From: Actinomycetota bacterium
GTDB taxonomy: Bacteria; Actinomycetota; Actinomycetes; Mycobacteriales; Pseudonocardiaceae
NCBI GenBank assembly: GCA_021324675.1
Contig: JAJPIR010000278.1
Span: forward strand, 62,001-126,000
DNA length: 64,000 nt
Direction: 5' to 3'
This document shows, in pieces, positions 45,227 through 55,350 of the stretch. Within the stretch, counting starts at the first letter, position 1; every line of letters starts with the position of its first letter. Both the position numbers and the translations under genes were made by a program. Under the pieces are notes generated by a model, which was not told the origin of the DNA, made no database searches, and worked only from the letters and a program-made list of their open reading frames with translations.

Positions 45227-45370
45227 GTGATGAACAGCGACGCGACGAATTCTCCACCGCCGGACGGCGCGTTGCCCAAGCCGGCCGCTCAGCGCATCCC
45301 GGACACCGAGGGCGAGCTCGGCCCCGACCTCGAACTGCGCCTGCTGCGGGTGTTCCAGCACTGGGTGTGA
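45227..45370 (+). CDS. possible 47-residue protein
   Basis: GTG 45227 (followed by ATG 45230) has GGGAGG seven bases upstream. The product has a Pro-rich start and an acidic helix (TEGELGPDLELRLLRVFQHW). It lies between the GMC and GH15 genes in the direction of the latter. No family is recognised. Confidence 0.4.
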   Translation: MMNSDATNSPPPDGALPKPAAQRIPDTEGELGPDLELRLLRVFQHWV

Positions 45371-45440
45371 CGGCGACCGGACCGCGTAATGCTGCGCGCT
45401 TGTTCAGCTGTCTGGTGTTCAGCAGCGTCGAGGAGGAACC

Positions 45441-47272
45441 ATGCCGAGCATCCCGATTGCGGACTACGCGCTGCTGTCTGACCGGCACACGGCAGCGTTG
45501 GTGAGCCGGGCGGGCTCGGTCGACTGGTTCTGCGTTCCCCGCTTCGACTCGCCGTCGGTGTTCGCCCGGCTGCTCGACGACGATGCAGGGCACTTCTCGG
45601 TGCGTCCGGTTGAGGTGCCGGCCGGTAGCAGCCGCCGCTATCTGGACGGCACGATGGTGCTCGAGACGACCTGGGTGACCAGCACCGGCACTCTGGTTGT
45701 GCGCGACGCGCTGGCCACCGGGGCTTCCGGCAGTCCGCACGGACTGGGCTCGCGGGCGCCCCGGCTGCTGGTCCGGTCGCTGGAATGCCCTTCAGGTTCG
45801 GTCGCCGTGGCCGTCGAGTTCACCCCGCGCCCGGAATACGGGCTGGTGGAGCCCCTGCTGCAGGCGGTACCTGGTGGGGTCACGGCGCGCGGCGGTGCGG
45901 ATGTGCTGGCGCTGAGCTGCCCGGTGGCGCTGGTCATCGGCCCGCGTTCGGCCACCGGCACGCTGACCCTGCGCACCGGGCAGCGGATCACTCTCGGGCT
46001 GCGGCACCGCACCACGTCCGAGCCGTACCCCGAGCCGTCCGGTGCCGGGGAGCTGGAGGAGGCACTGGCGACGACTGTGCAAGCTTGGCAGGGCTGGTCC
46101 CGGCAACACCAGAGCTACCGGGGCCCGTGGCGCGGCCTGGTGCACCACAGCGGCCGGGTGTTGCAGGCGCTGTCCTACCAGCCGACCGGGGCGGTGGTGG
46201 CCGCCGTGACGACGTCGCTGCCCGAGAAGGTCGGTGGCGGGCGCAACTGGGACTACCGCTACTCGTGGGTGCGCGACGCGTCCTTCACCCTCGAGGCGCT
46301 GTGGGTTGCCGCCTGCCCTGATGAGGCACACCAGTTCTTCGACTACCTGGCAGCCAGCTCGGCCGGCCAGGTACAGGGCGGTCGCAACCTGCAGATCATG
46401 TTCGGTGTCGGTGGTGAGCACGACCTGACCGAGCGCGAGCTCGAGCACCTGTCCGGCTGGCGGGACAGCCGCCCGGTCCGGGTGGGCAACGGGGCGTGGA
46501 AGCAACGTCAGATCGACGTCTACGGCGAGCTGCTCGGCTCGGCGCACCGGCTCGTCGAGCAGTTGAACCCAGACCATCCCGGCGCGGGCCCGTGGCGCGA
46601 GTTCCTCACCGCCTGTGCGGACACCGCGGCCCACCGCTGGCGTGAAGCTGACCAGAGCATCTGGGAAATGCGCGGGGAACCCCGCCACTTCCTGTACTCG
46701 AAGCTGATGTGCTGGGTCGCCCTCGACCGCGCCATCGCGATGGCCGGCACGCTGCGCGCCCAGGACCGGGTGGCGAAATGGCGCAGGGCCGCCGGCGAGA
46801 TTCGTGACGAGATCCTCACCCATGGTTGGAGCGACGCCGCCAAGTCGTTCATCCAGTCCTTCGGATCCACTGACCTCGACGCGTCGAATCTGATGATCCC
46901 CATCGTCGGGTTCCTCCCTGCCACCGATTCCAGGGTGCTGGCGACCATCGATCCGTCGCCGAGCGGCTCACCGACTCCCGGGGCCTGGTCTACCGCTACC
47001 GCACCGGAGCCGGCGACAACGCCGACGGATTGACCGGGCAGGAAGGCACGTTCCTGCTCTGCACATTCTGGCTAGCTCAGGCGCTGGCGGTGTCCGGCCA
47101 GGTCGGGCGCGCCCGCACGGTGTTCGAGCGGGCCGCGCAGTACGCCAACGACGTGGGACTGCTGTCCGAGGAGGTGGACCCGGATTCCGGTGATCTGCTC
47201 GGCAACTTCCCGCAGGCGTTTAGCCACATGGGTCTGGTCAACGCGGCCTGGGCGATCGCGCAGGCGCAATGA
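45441..47272 (+). pseudogene. GH15-family glucoamylase/trehalase-like enzyme, one frameshift
   Basis: The N-terminal frame matches GH15 proteins of the actinobacterial type: ADYALLSDRHTAALVSRAGSVDWFC, GGRNWDYRYSWVRDASFTLEALW with catalytic-site residues, and ASNLMIPIVGFLP. At about 46951 the frame is lost (ATCGATCCGTCGCC). Adding one base there would read IDAVAERLTDSRGLVYRYRTGAG and continue to the normal C-terminus (GQEGTFLLCTFWLAQAL) at 47272. The lesion looks like a single-base deletion or sequencing error. If repaired, the enzyme would be about 610 residues and would hydrolyse alpha-linked glucosides. Confidence 0.85.
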
Positions 47273-47349
47273 CGGCCGGGTGCGCCGCTTCGAACGTTGG
47301 CAGCCCGTCATCTGGCTTCCAGTTAAGGGCCGATCGGCCCTAACCGGAG

Positions 47350-49589
47350 GTGGTCCGGTCGCGGCAGGCTTGCCTGGTGACCCTCACCGGCGTCGACCGA
47401 GTGCTGCTGGAGACCAAGCTGCACCCGCCGGCCCCGCGCAGGCTGGTGCCGCGACCCGGCCTGGTCGACCGGCTGTCCCCCACCGGCCGGCGGCTGACCG
47501 TGCTCGGCGCCCCAGCTGGCTGGGGCAAGACGTGCCTGGTGGCGCAGTGGGTGGCCGCCACCAACGTGCGAGTCGCCTGGCTCGGGTTGGATCGGGGCGA
47601 CGACGACCCGGTGCTGTTCTGGACCTACGTGATCGCCGCATTGCGCACCCGGTTACCGGGGATCGGCGAGGCGGCGCTTGCCGCGATGGGCGCGGGATGG
47701 CGGGCCCTGCGCGAGGCCGCCATCCCATCGCTGCTCAACGACCTGCTGGCAGAGCCGGACCCGATCGTGCTGGTCCTGGACGACTACCACGTGGTCAGCA
47801 ACCCGCAGGTGCACGCGACACTGGCCCTGCTGCTGGAGCGGATGCTGCCGGCACTGCACCTGGTGGTCTGTTCGCGCGGCGAGACCCCATTGCCAGTCGG
47901 CCGGCTGCGTGCCGAAGGGGAGCTGCTCGAGCTGCGCGCCGAGGAGCTGGCCCTCGACATTGCCGAGGTCGCGCGGGCGCTCGACGGAATCCCGGGGGTC
48001 ACGCTGTCCGAAGCCGATGTCGCCCGGTTGCGGCGGCGGACCGAGGGGTGGCCGGCCGGGGTGTCGCTGGCCCGCGCCTCGCTCGCCGCCCGCCCGGCCG
48101 CCGCGGCGTCGTTCGTTGACGCGTTCACCGGCACCGACCGGTACGTGCTGGAGTATCTCGGCAACGAGGTGCTCACCGGGCTGCCGGAAGACCAGCGGAC
48201 ATTCCTGCTGCACACCTCGATCCTGAGCAAGTTGTCGCCGCCGCTGTGCTCCGCGGTGACCGGCCGCCCGGATGCTGCGGCCATGCTCGACCGCCTGGAA
48301 CGCGGTGGGCTTTTCGTCACGGCCACCGACTCGGCCCGGCAGTGGTTCCACTACCACCGGTTGTTCGGCGAGCTGCTGCAACACGAGCTGACGCTCGCCG
48401 CGCCCACGCTGATGCCTGAACTGCACCGCCGCGCCGCCGCGTGGTGGTCGGACTACGGCGACCTCACCCAGGCCGTCGAACACCAGCTCGCCAGCGGGCA
48501 CACCGACCAGGCCGCCGAGACGGTTGCCGAGCACTGGAACGAGTGGTTCAACCGGGGGTTGCTGGGCACCGTCAGCGGCTGGCTCGATCGGCTTCCCGCC
48601 GCCCGGATCCGGGCGGATCACCGGCTGTGCGCGGCGCGGGCCTGGCTCATGCTCGACCACGGTGACCTGGACGCCGCCGGTCCCTGGATCGCCGCCATCG
48701 AGACCGCTGTCGATCCGCAGGACATAGCCGCCCTGCGTGATCTGGCCGTGCTACGCAGTGTGCACCGCTTCAAGATCGGTGACCTGGGAGCGTCCCGGAC
48801 CGCTGCGCACCGCGTACTGGAACTGGGCGGCGATGAGGTCGGCTTCGCCGCCACCGTGGCGCACTTGATCAGCGGGATCACCGCGCACTGGAGCGGGCAA
48901 CGCGAGGCGGCCCGCCGCCCACTCGCCCAAGCCGTCCGGCTGGCCAGGCGCACCGCCAATCCCCTGGCCGAGACCTACGCCCTGGGCTACCTCGCGTTGA
49001 ACACGATCGATGCCGGCGCGCTGGACGACGCGGCTCGCGCCGTGCCGGTCGCCTTGGAGGCCACGGCCAACCCCGGGGTGGCCGAACACTTCGTGGCCGC
49101 CTTTCCGCACCTCGCCCGCGCCAGCCTGATGGCGGCCTGCGGCCGACCACGGCCGGCCGCGGACGCGGCAGCCCGGGCGCTGGCGCTGGCGCGGCGCGGG
49201 GCAGGGCGGCTCGAGGTTGCCATCGTGCTGGGCATGCGCGCGCAGACCGCGGCAGCACTCGGCGCGACGGGCAGCAGTGGCTCGACCAGGCCCGCTCGCT
49301 CGCACGGTCCTGCCCCGATCCCGGCTTGGTGCCTACCCGGCTGTCCCGGATGCGGATCCCGGGCCACTCGCCAGCCCCGGTCCCGGCAGGCACCTGCGCA
49401 CCACTGAGCGCCCGGGAACGGGAACTGCTGCCGCTGCTCGCCGGCTCGCTGTCCCAGCGGGAGATCGGGGCGGCGCTGCATCTTTCACTCAACACCGTGA
49501 AATCCCACACCCGCGTCCTGTTCCGCAAGCTGGGCGTGTCCTCGCGAGCCGAAGCCGTCGACCGGGCCCGTGAGCTCGGGCTGCTCTAG
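47350..49589 (+). pseudogene. MalT-like LuxR regulator, one frameshift
   Basis: The first 640 residues carry a P-loop ATPase (GAPAGWGKTC, Walker B IVLVLDDYH) and helical repeats as in MalT/LAL regulators. Near 49264 (GGCGCGACGGGC) the frame is lost. One extra base would give DGQQWLDQARSLARSCPDPGL and continue into a complete LuxR helix-turn-helix (LSARERELL, GSLSQREIGAALHLSLNTVKSH) ending at 49589. GTG 47377 is a possible start. It follows the GH15 gene by 77 bases, fitting a maltose-type control of sugar use. Confidence 0.85.
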
Positions 49590-50216
49590 CCCATGACTGT
49601 AGGGCTCCAGCAGCTCGCGCAGCTTGCAGCGGGCCCGGTGCAGCAACACCCGCTGGTTGCTGGTCGACAGCAGCAGCAGCTCACGTACCTCACCGGAGGT
49701 CCAGCCCTCGACATCGCGCAGCACGACGACGGCGTGTTGCCGCTCGGGCAATTCCTCCAGAGCCGAGCTCAACGCCGACCACATCTCACCGGCTAGGGCG
49801 TGCTGCTCGGGGCTCATCGGGTCGGTTCGCGCCCGGGTGCCCGCCGCGGCGTCCCAGATCGGTGCCTCACCGGGCAAGGATGACCAGCACACGGTCCGTG
49901 ACTCACGAAGCCGGCGGGTCCGCGCGATGTTCACCAGGATCCGCATCAGCCAGGTCTTGAACAGCGAGCGCCCTTCAAAGCCGTCTATGTGTCTGAGCAC
50001 GGCAAGCCACGTGTCCTGCACGACATCTTCGGCGACGTCGCCGGCAAGGTAGCCGCGGGCCACCCGCAGCATCAGCGGGGTGTAGCGGCGCACCAGGGTC
50101 AAGTACGCTGCCTCGTCCCGGCCGCGCAGCCCGGCGACGAGCTCGGCATCAGAGTCGGCATCGGGGTAGTCCGGCGTGACGGCGACCGGCGGGCGGTTGA
50201 GGGTGAGGGTCGGCAT
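49485..50216 (-). CDS. ECF sigma-70 factor
   Basis: This protein of about 243 residues has region 2 (AAYLTLVRRYTPLMLRVARG, DVVQDTWLAVLRHI, FKTWLMRILVNIARTRRLR) and region 4 (LPERQHAVVVLRDVEGWTSGEV, STSNQRVLLHRARCKLRE). The C-terminal 35 residues overlap the opposing LuxR domain by 105 bp, an unusually long convergent overlap, and may be non-native. The start at 50216 has GGGAGG upstream. No anti-sigma gene is adjacent. Confidence 0.88.
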   Translation of the reverse strand: MPTLTLNRPPVAVTPDYPDADSDAELVAGLRGRDEAAYLTLVRRYTPLMLRVARGYLAGDVAEDVVQDTWLAVLRHIDGFEGRSLFKTWLMRILVNIARTRRLRESRTVCWSSLPGEAPIWDAAAGTRARTDPMSPEQHALAGEMWSALSSALEELPERQHAVVVLRDVEGWTSGEVRELLLLSTSNQRVLLHRARCKLRELLEPYSHGLEQPELTGPVDGFGSRGHAQLAEQDAGVGFHGVE

Positions 50217-50401
50217 GCGCTCCTCCCGGATAAGTCCCCGGATATCAAGGCACTCATCACCCTGCGCGAATCTGCGCCGGGAAGTACGCGATGCGCAGGG
50301 GCTCACCCGGGTGAAACACCGGGGTGAGCCGGTGCGTAACGCCAGGCCACCCCGCCGGTCGGTACCGGGGACAGCACAGCGACCGACGGAGGGAACCCGG
50401 C

Positions 50402-50905
50402 ATGACCGCGCAGCTGATCAGCATCCCGTACCACCTGCCGAACGGTGGTGGCCCAGCGTTGTGGCACTTGGGAGCTCTACTCACCATCAAGGCCACCGCA
50501 AGCCAGACCGGCGGGCGGCTCTGGGCCAAGGAGCTGCTCGCCGAGCGGGGGATGGCCACCCCGGTGCACCGCCACAGCCGGGAAGATGAGGTGTTTTACG
50601 TGCTCGAAGGCGAGATCAGCGTGCACGTCGGCGAGGAGGTCCTGCAGGCGCGGGAGGGTGACTTCGTGTGGGCCCCGCGCGATGTCGGGCACGCGCTCTG
50701 CGTGGAGTCGGCGCTGGCGCGGGTGTTGGTGTTGTCCACCCCGGCCGGGTTCGAGCAGTTCTTCTTCGACACCGGCCAGCCCGCCACCGAGCTCATCGTG
50801 CCACCCACCGATACCCCGGCATCCGACGCTGATTCGCTGGTCAGCGCGCTGGCCGGCTACGGGGTTGAGGTGTTGGGGCCGCCGCCACGCCCGACCACAG
50901 CCTGA
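50402..50905 (+). CDS. cupin-domain protein
   Basis: This 167-residue protein has cupin motif 1 (TPVHRHSREDEVFYVLEGE) and motif 2 (GDFVWAPRDVGHAL), giving likely metal ligands His, His, Glu and His. It may be a small dioxygenase or isomerase or a regulator. GGAGGG lies before the ATG. It starts a co-oriented cluster with the Rieske-ThDP gene. Confidence 0.88.
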   Translation: MTAQLISIPYHLPNGGGPALWHLGALLTIKATASQTGGRLWAKELLAERGMATPVHRHSREDEVFYVLEGEISVHVGEEVLQAREGDFVWAPRDVGHALCVESALARVLVLSTPAGFEQFFFDTGQPATELIVPPTDTPASDADSLVSALAGYGVEVLGPPPRPTTA

Positions 50906-51059
50906 TGGCTCGGCGCCGCCACGGTGGCCGTGTAACGCCGGCGGTTCTCGCGTCACTAAGAGATGACCGGGCACCTGGTCAATCAGTCCCGGCGGCTCTG
51001 ACGACTTTAACGACTTTAACGGCTTAACGGCTTTTGCGTCCGGGGTAAGGAGGCGCTCC

Positions 51060-52991
51060 ATGTCCGTGAACCAGTGGCACCGGGTCGACCCAGCCGACAT
51101 CCCTGACGAGGGTCGGGTGCGCACCGTTGTCGTCGACGGCCACGCCGTTGCGTTGACTCGCTGCGCTGGACAGCTAGGCGCCCTGGACAACCGGTGCCCG
51201 CACCAGGGCGGCCCGCTCGGTGAGGGATCGATCGAGAAAGGATGGCTGCGCTGCCCGTGGCATGGCTATGACTACCACCCGACGACGGGCCGGCCACCGG
51301 AAGGCTTCTCCGACGGGGTAGCGACGTACCCGGTGGACCAGCGCACCGATGGCGTCTATATCCAGCTGCCGGAACTGACCTCGCCACCGCGCACGGTGGC
51401 TGATGCCATGGTCGAGACGCTCGTGGCCTGGGGTGTGCGGACTGTGTTCGGGATGGTCGGCCATTCGAACCTGGGATTCGCCGACGCGCTGCGGCGGGCC
51501 GAACAACGCGGTGACATCACCTTTGTCGGTATCCGTCACGAGGGCGCGGCGGCATTCGCGGCCAGCGCCTACGGCAAGCTGACCGGCCGACCCGCTGCGT
51601 GCTTTGCCATCGCCGGGCCTGGATCGACAAACCTGCTCACCGGGCTGTACGACGCCAAGCTCGATGGTGCGCCGGTAGTGGCGATCTCCGGCCAGGTGCC
51701 GTCGAAGGTGCTCGGCCGGGGCGCCTTCCAGGACTTGAAACTGTCCACCGTGTTCGGCGACGTCGCAGTGTCCAGCACCACCGTCACCGCTGGCAGCGAT
51801 CATGCTGAGCTCGCCGCGCTGGCCGTCAAACACGCCATAGACGGTCGCGGCGTCGCCCATCTCGTGCTACCCGACGAGGTACAAGCCCAGCCAAGCACCG
51901 CGCCCCCGCGCCTGCCAGACGGGCGCGCCGCATGCCACCGGATCCTGCCGGCACCCAGCGAGTTGACCGCCGCCGCCACCCTGGTCCGTGATGCCCGACG
52001 CCCGGTGCTGATCGCGGGCCACGGCGCACGGCAGGCAGCCGAGGACGTGCGGAAGCTCGCCGAGCGGCTCAACGCCCCGGTACTGACCACCTTCAAAGCC
52101 AAAGGACTCATCCCCGACACCCACCCCCTGGGGGCCGGCGTGCTCGGCCGCAGCGGCACCCCGGTAGCCAGCTGGCTGATGAACGAATCCGACCTTCTGA
52201 TCGTGGTCGGCGCGTCGTTCGCCAACCACACCGGGATCGCGCCGTACAAACCAATCCTGCAGATCGACGACGATGTCTCCGCAGTCGGCCGCTTCGACCC
52301 GGTGACCCTGGCCCTGCTCGGTGACGCCCGCCTGACCGTATCCGCACTGGCTGAGATGCTGGGCGAGGTCAAGGCCGAGGACCAGCGACCCGACGTCGCG
52401 ACCCGCTGGAGGATCTGGCGCGCGGAAAAGGCCCGCCGGGTACGCGACGACCGGGGCCACGGCGTCGGTGCGGCGGCGGTGTTCGATGCGCTGTCACGGC
52501 ACCTACCGACAGATGCGGTGCTGACGGTGGACGTCGGCAACCACGCCTACTCCCTGGGCCGTTACCTGGAGTCGCAAGGCCAGCCGGTACTGATGTCGGG
52601 GTATCTGGGCTCGATCGGTTTCGGGTATCCCGCCGCTCTCGGCGCCTGGGCGGCCGCACCGGGCCGGCCGATCGTCGCGGTGACCGGGGACGGCGGTTTC
52701 GGGCAGTACGCCATGGAGCTGACCACGGCAGTGAAGTACCGCATGGGCATCAAGCACGTGCTGCTCAACAACAACGCGCTGGGCAAGATCAGCAAGGAAC
52801 AGCTGGCCGAGGAGTACCCCGTCTGGCAGACCGACTTGCGCAATCCCGACTGGGCCCGCTACGCCGAGCTGTGCGGCGCGACCGGGATCCGAGTCGACGC
52901 CAGCGACCAGCTCGACGACGCGATGAGCGCGCTTTTCGCCGCAGACGGACCGGTCCTGCTGTGCGTCGAGCAGGACGTCGCGCTGCTCTAG
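51060..52991 (+). CDS. Rieske ferredoxin fused to a ThDP-dependent enzyme
   Basis: The 643-residue product begins with a Rieske domain of about 100 residues (CPHQGGPLGEG and CPWHGYDYH supply two Cys and two His). A complete ThDP enzyme of the acetolactate synthase/pyruvate oxidase family follows: GIRHEGAAAFAASAYG with the catalytic Glu, IAGPGSTNLLTGLYDA, and the cofactor motif GDGGFGQYAMELTTAV ending in LNNNALGK. Fusion of the two is unusual; the cluster could draw electrons from the oxidised ThDP intermediate. Cupin and flavodoxin-like genes flank it on the same strand. The substrate is not known. Confidence 0.88.
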   Translation: MSVNQWHRVDPADIPDEGRVRTVVVDGHAVALTRCAGQLGALDNRCPHQGGPLGEGSIEKGWLRCPWHGYDYHPTTGRPPEGFSDGVATYPVDQRTDGVYIQLPELTSPPRTVADAMVETLVAWGVRTVFGMVGHSNLGFADALRRAEQRGDITFVGIRHEGAAAFAASAYGKLTGRPAACFAIAGPGSTNLLTGLYDAKLDGAPVVAISGQVPSKVLGRGAFQDLKLSTVFGDVAVSSTTVTAGSDHAELAALAVKHAIDGRGVAHLVLPDEVQAQPSTAPPRLPDGRAACHRILPAPSELTAAATLVRDARRPVLIAGHGARQAAEDVRKLAERLNAPVLTTFKAKGLIPDTHPLGAGVLGRSGTPVASWLMNESDLLIVVGASFANHTGIAPYKPILQIDDDVSAVGRFDPVTLALLGDARLTVSALAEMLGEVKAEDQRPDVATRWRIWRAEKARRVRDDRGHGVGAAAVFDALSRHLPTDAVLTVDVGNHAYSLGRYLESQGQPVLMSGYLGSIGFGYPAALGAWAAAPGRPIVAVTGDGGFGQYAMELTTAVKYRMGIKHVLLNNNALGKISKEQLAEEYPVWQTDLRNPDWARYAELCGATGIRVDASDQLDDAMSALFAADGPVLLCVEQDVALL

Positions 52992-53036
52992 GTCACCAGG
53001 CACCGTGAACGGATCCAGCCCCGAAGGAGAATCCGC

Positions 53037-53753
53037 ATGTCCAGCATGGAAAAACGCTATGACGACCTGCGCGCCATGTTCATCAACTGCACCCTCAAAC
53101 GCTCCCCCGAAATCAGCAACACCCAGGGCCTGATCGACCTCAGCCGCACCATCATGGAGAAGAACGGCGTGCAGGTGGACGTGATCCGTGCGGTTGATCA
53201 CGACATCGCCACCGGCGTGTGGCCGGATATGACCCGACACGGGTGGGCCAGCGACGAGTGGCCAGCGCTGTACCCGCGAGTGCTGGGCAGCGACATCCTG
53301 GTCATCGCCGGCCCCATCTGGCTGGGCGACAACAGCTCGGTCACCAAGCGGGTGATCGAGCGGCTCTACGGCTGCTCGCACCTGCTCAACGAAGCCGGCC
53401 AGTACGCCTACTACGGGCGGGTAGGGGGCTGCCTGATCACCGGCAACGAGGACGGCGTGAAGCACTGCGCGATGAACGTGCTGTACAGCTTGCAACACCT
53501 GGGCTACACCATCCCGCCGCAAGCCGACGCAGGCTGGATCGGCGAAGCCGGCCCCGGCCCGTCCTACCTGGATCCTGGTTCCGGGGGCCCGGAGAATGAC
53601 TTCACCAATCGCAACACCACGTTCATGACCTGGAACCTGATGCATCTGGCCCGGATGCTGCGCGACGCAGGAGGAATCCCCCCGCACGGCAACCAGCGTT
53701 CAGAATGGGACGCCGGCTGCCGCTTCGATTTCGCCAATCCCGAACACCGCTGA
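53037..53753 (+). CDS. flavodoxin-like NAD(P)H-dependent oxidoreductase
   Basis: This 238-residue protein has the FMN-binding layout of the NADPH-dependent FMN reductase/flavodoxin family: FINCTLKRSPEISNTQGL, the loop AGPIWLGDNSSVTKRVIERLYG split over the helix, and GCLITGNEDG. It starts 45 bases after the Rieske-ThDP gene and may pass electrons to or from it. AAGGAG lies before the ATG at 53037. Confidence 0.87.
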   Translation: MSSMEKRYDDLRAMFINCTLKRSPEISNTQGLIDLSRTIMEKNGVQVDVIRAVDHDIATGVWPDMTRHGWASDEWPALYPRVLGSDILVIAGPIWLGDNSSVTKRVIERLYGCSHLLNEAGQYAYYGRVGGCLITGNEDGVKHCAMNVLYSLQHLGYTIPPQADAGWIGEAGPGPSYLDPGSGGPENDFTNRNTTFMTWNLMHLARMLRDAGGIPPHGNQRSEWDAGCRFDFANPEHR

Positions 53754-53869
53754 ACCGTCCACAATGGGGTTACTCCTCAACCTGGAGAAAGGTATCCAGG
53801 CATCGTTCATCCATCGTTGAGCAGGCGAGCTACGCCACTGGCTGGTCGCTCATGGACCCGGCAGATCTG

Positions 53870-54292
53870 TTAACAGCTGGCCAAGCGACGTGCCGTGTCC
53901 CTGATCACCTCGATCAGGCAACGCTGGGCCGCTGCACTCATGTCCGTGACCACCACGTGCAGCCGACGAGCAGTCTGCAGGTCAATCTTGCCCAACATGG
54001 TGACCGCGCTGGCCGTCACGGTGAGCATGATCCGTCGTCGGTCAGCGGGATCTGGCCTGCGGCAGACCAGCCCAGCGCGAGCCAGCCGATCAACCATTGC
54101 GGACGTCGCGGGCGGTCGCAGACCCAAAGCGTGTGACAAGGCCATCAGGGTCATCGGAGCCTTGGCGCTGATGAAATGTAGTGCCAGCAACTGTGCCAAG
54201 GTGAGCTCGCTGTCCGCCCAATTAGCGGGACGCCTTGACACCATCTTGCGCAGGTGTTCCGCAAGCCAGCGGGCATCCTCGACCGCAACCAT
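53870..54292 (-). CDS. MarR-family regulator
   Basis: This 140-residue protein has the winged helix pattern TLMALSHALGLRPPATSAMVDRLARAGLV (split) and the wing RRPDPADRRRIMLTVT. It faces the flavodoxin-like gene convergently and may regulate nearby redox genes; its ligand is unknown. Confidence 0.9.
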   Translation of the reverse strand: MVAVEDARWLAEHLRKMVSRRPANWADSELTLAQLLALHFISAKAPMTLMALSHALGLRPPATSAMVDRLARAGLVCRRPDPADRRRIMLTVTASAVTMLGKIDLQTARRLHVVVTDMSAAAQRCLIEVIRDTARRLASC

Positions 54293-54443
54293 CGCCGTGA
54301 GACTCTCCGTCAGCTCGAAGAACCGTCGGTGAATGACGTCAATAAATAGCTACCCGGAGACAGAGCCGCTACACCTCACATGCCGTGATAATGCAGGCAG
54401 GTTGGCCGGTGGCCGGGTCAGCTCGCGCCGCCTCCCCCAACCG

Positions 54444-54947
54444 TCATCCGCTCGCCGCGGGAACGGTCCGGCTGCGCAGCACCACCTGGGTGCCCGCTCG
54501 ATCATCGGTAGCTGGTCCGATGGTGACGGTGTCCATGCAGGCCCGCATGAGCGGGATCCCGCGCCGCTGGCCGTCGTCGTCACGACGTGGCGGGCGCCAG
54601 TGTCCGTGATCGCGCACGGTCAGCGCGACCCCGCGTTGCCCACCTGGTGTGATCTCGACCCGCCCGGAAATCTCGATCATCCCGGGGGCGCGGTCATGGT
54701 AGGCGTGTTCCGCGGCATTGCTGACCGCTTCGGTGACGGCCAGCAGGATGACATCGAGCTGACCCGTTGGCCAGGCCAGGGCGGTCAGCCAGCGGCGCAC
54801 CTGAGTCCGGGCCATCGAGGGCGCCACCGGGTCGGCCGGCAGCTGCAACCGCATCAGTGGACGCAGCTGTTTCGACGCTGCCTCGGCGGCAGCTTGAGGT
54901 AAGGACTCGGGACGCAAGGTGCCGTCCGGGTTGCCTGTCACTGGCAT
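54444..54947 (-). CDS. RsbW-like anti-sigma factor ATPase
   Basis: This 167-residue protein has the GHKL motifs (TEAVSNAAEHAYHD, VRDHGHWRP, RRGIPLMRACMD). It is a paralogue of the protein at 32573-33022, sharing RRWL-WPTG and NAAEHAY. It lies 404 bp from a group-2 sigma gene on the same strand, which is a candidate target. Confidence 0.88.
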   Translation of the reverse strand: MPVTGNPDGTLRPESLPQAAAEAASKQLRPLMRLQLPADPVAPSMARTQVRRWLTALAWPTGQLDVILLAVTEAVSNAAEHAYHDRAPGMIEISGRVEITPGGQRGVALTVRDHGHWRPPRRDDDGQRRGIPLMRACMDTVTIGPATDDRAGTQVVLRSRTVPAASG

Positions 54948-55350
54948 AGTGCCAGCCAGTGTGGCTGTCGCTGGGGTTACCCGCCATGTGGATCAGGTCA
55001 CAGATTTGCGGTGCATATCACGTCTACCGGCTTGCGGGCAGTGTTTCGGGTAATCGGGTTGTCAGCGTCGCGCCCCGCAGCGCGGCGTCGCCGGTGCGCA
55101 ACAGCGGGCGTGGCGACCTGCTGGCCGGGAACACGATGGGCTCGGTTTCTGCGGAGGTTTGACCCAGATATAGTCCGCGTTCGCGGTGAAGGACCGGCGC
55201 CTCGTGTGCGCGGGTCCTTCCACCGCAGGTGTTCCAGTGTTGCTGTCGGCGTGGCCAGTCATCCACGGCCGACCCACCTCCAGCGGCGGGCGCTCGCCGA
55301 CCCACCGGGCGCCCGCCGCGCTTGCGCGTGCTGGGGGACCAGAGCGACCG
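54948..55350. other. intergenic stretch, no gene supported
   Basis: These 403 bp lie between the anti-sigma ATPase gene and the end of the sigma gene. Open frames exist on both strands but none has a ribosome site or recognisable domain. It should contain the promoter of the ATPase and the terminator of the sigma gene. Confidence 0.4.

Noticed and set aside
45792-46823. 343-codon minus-strand open frame
   Set aside because: It mirrors the GH15 gene and has no recognisable domain.
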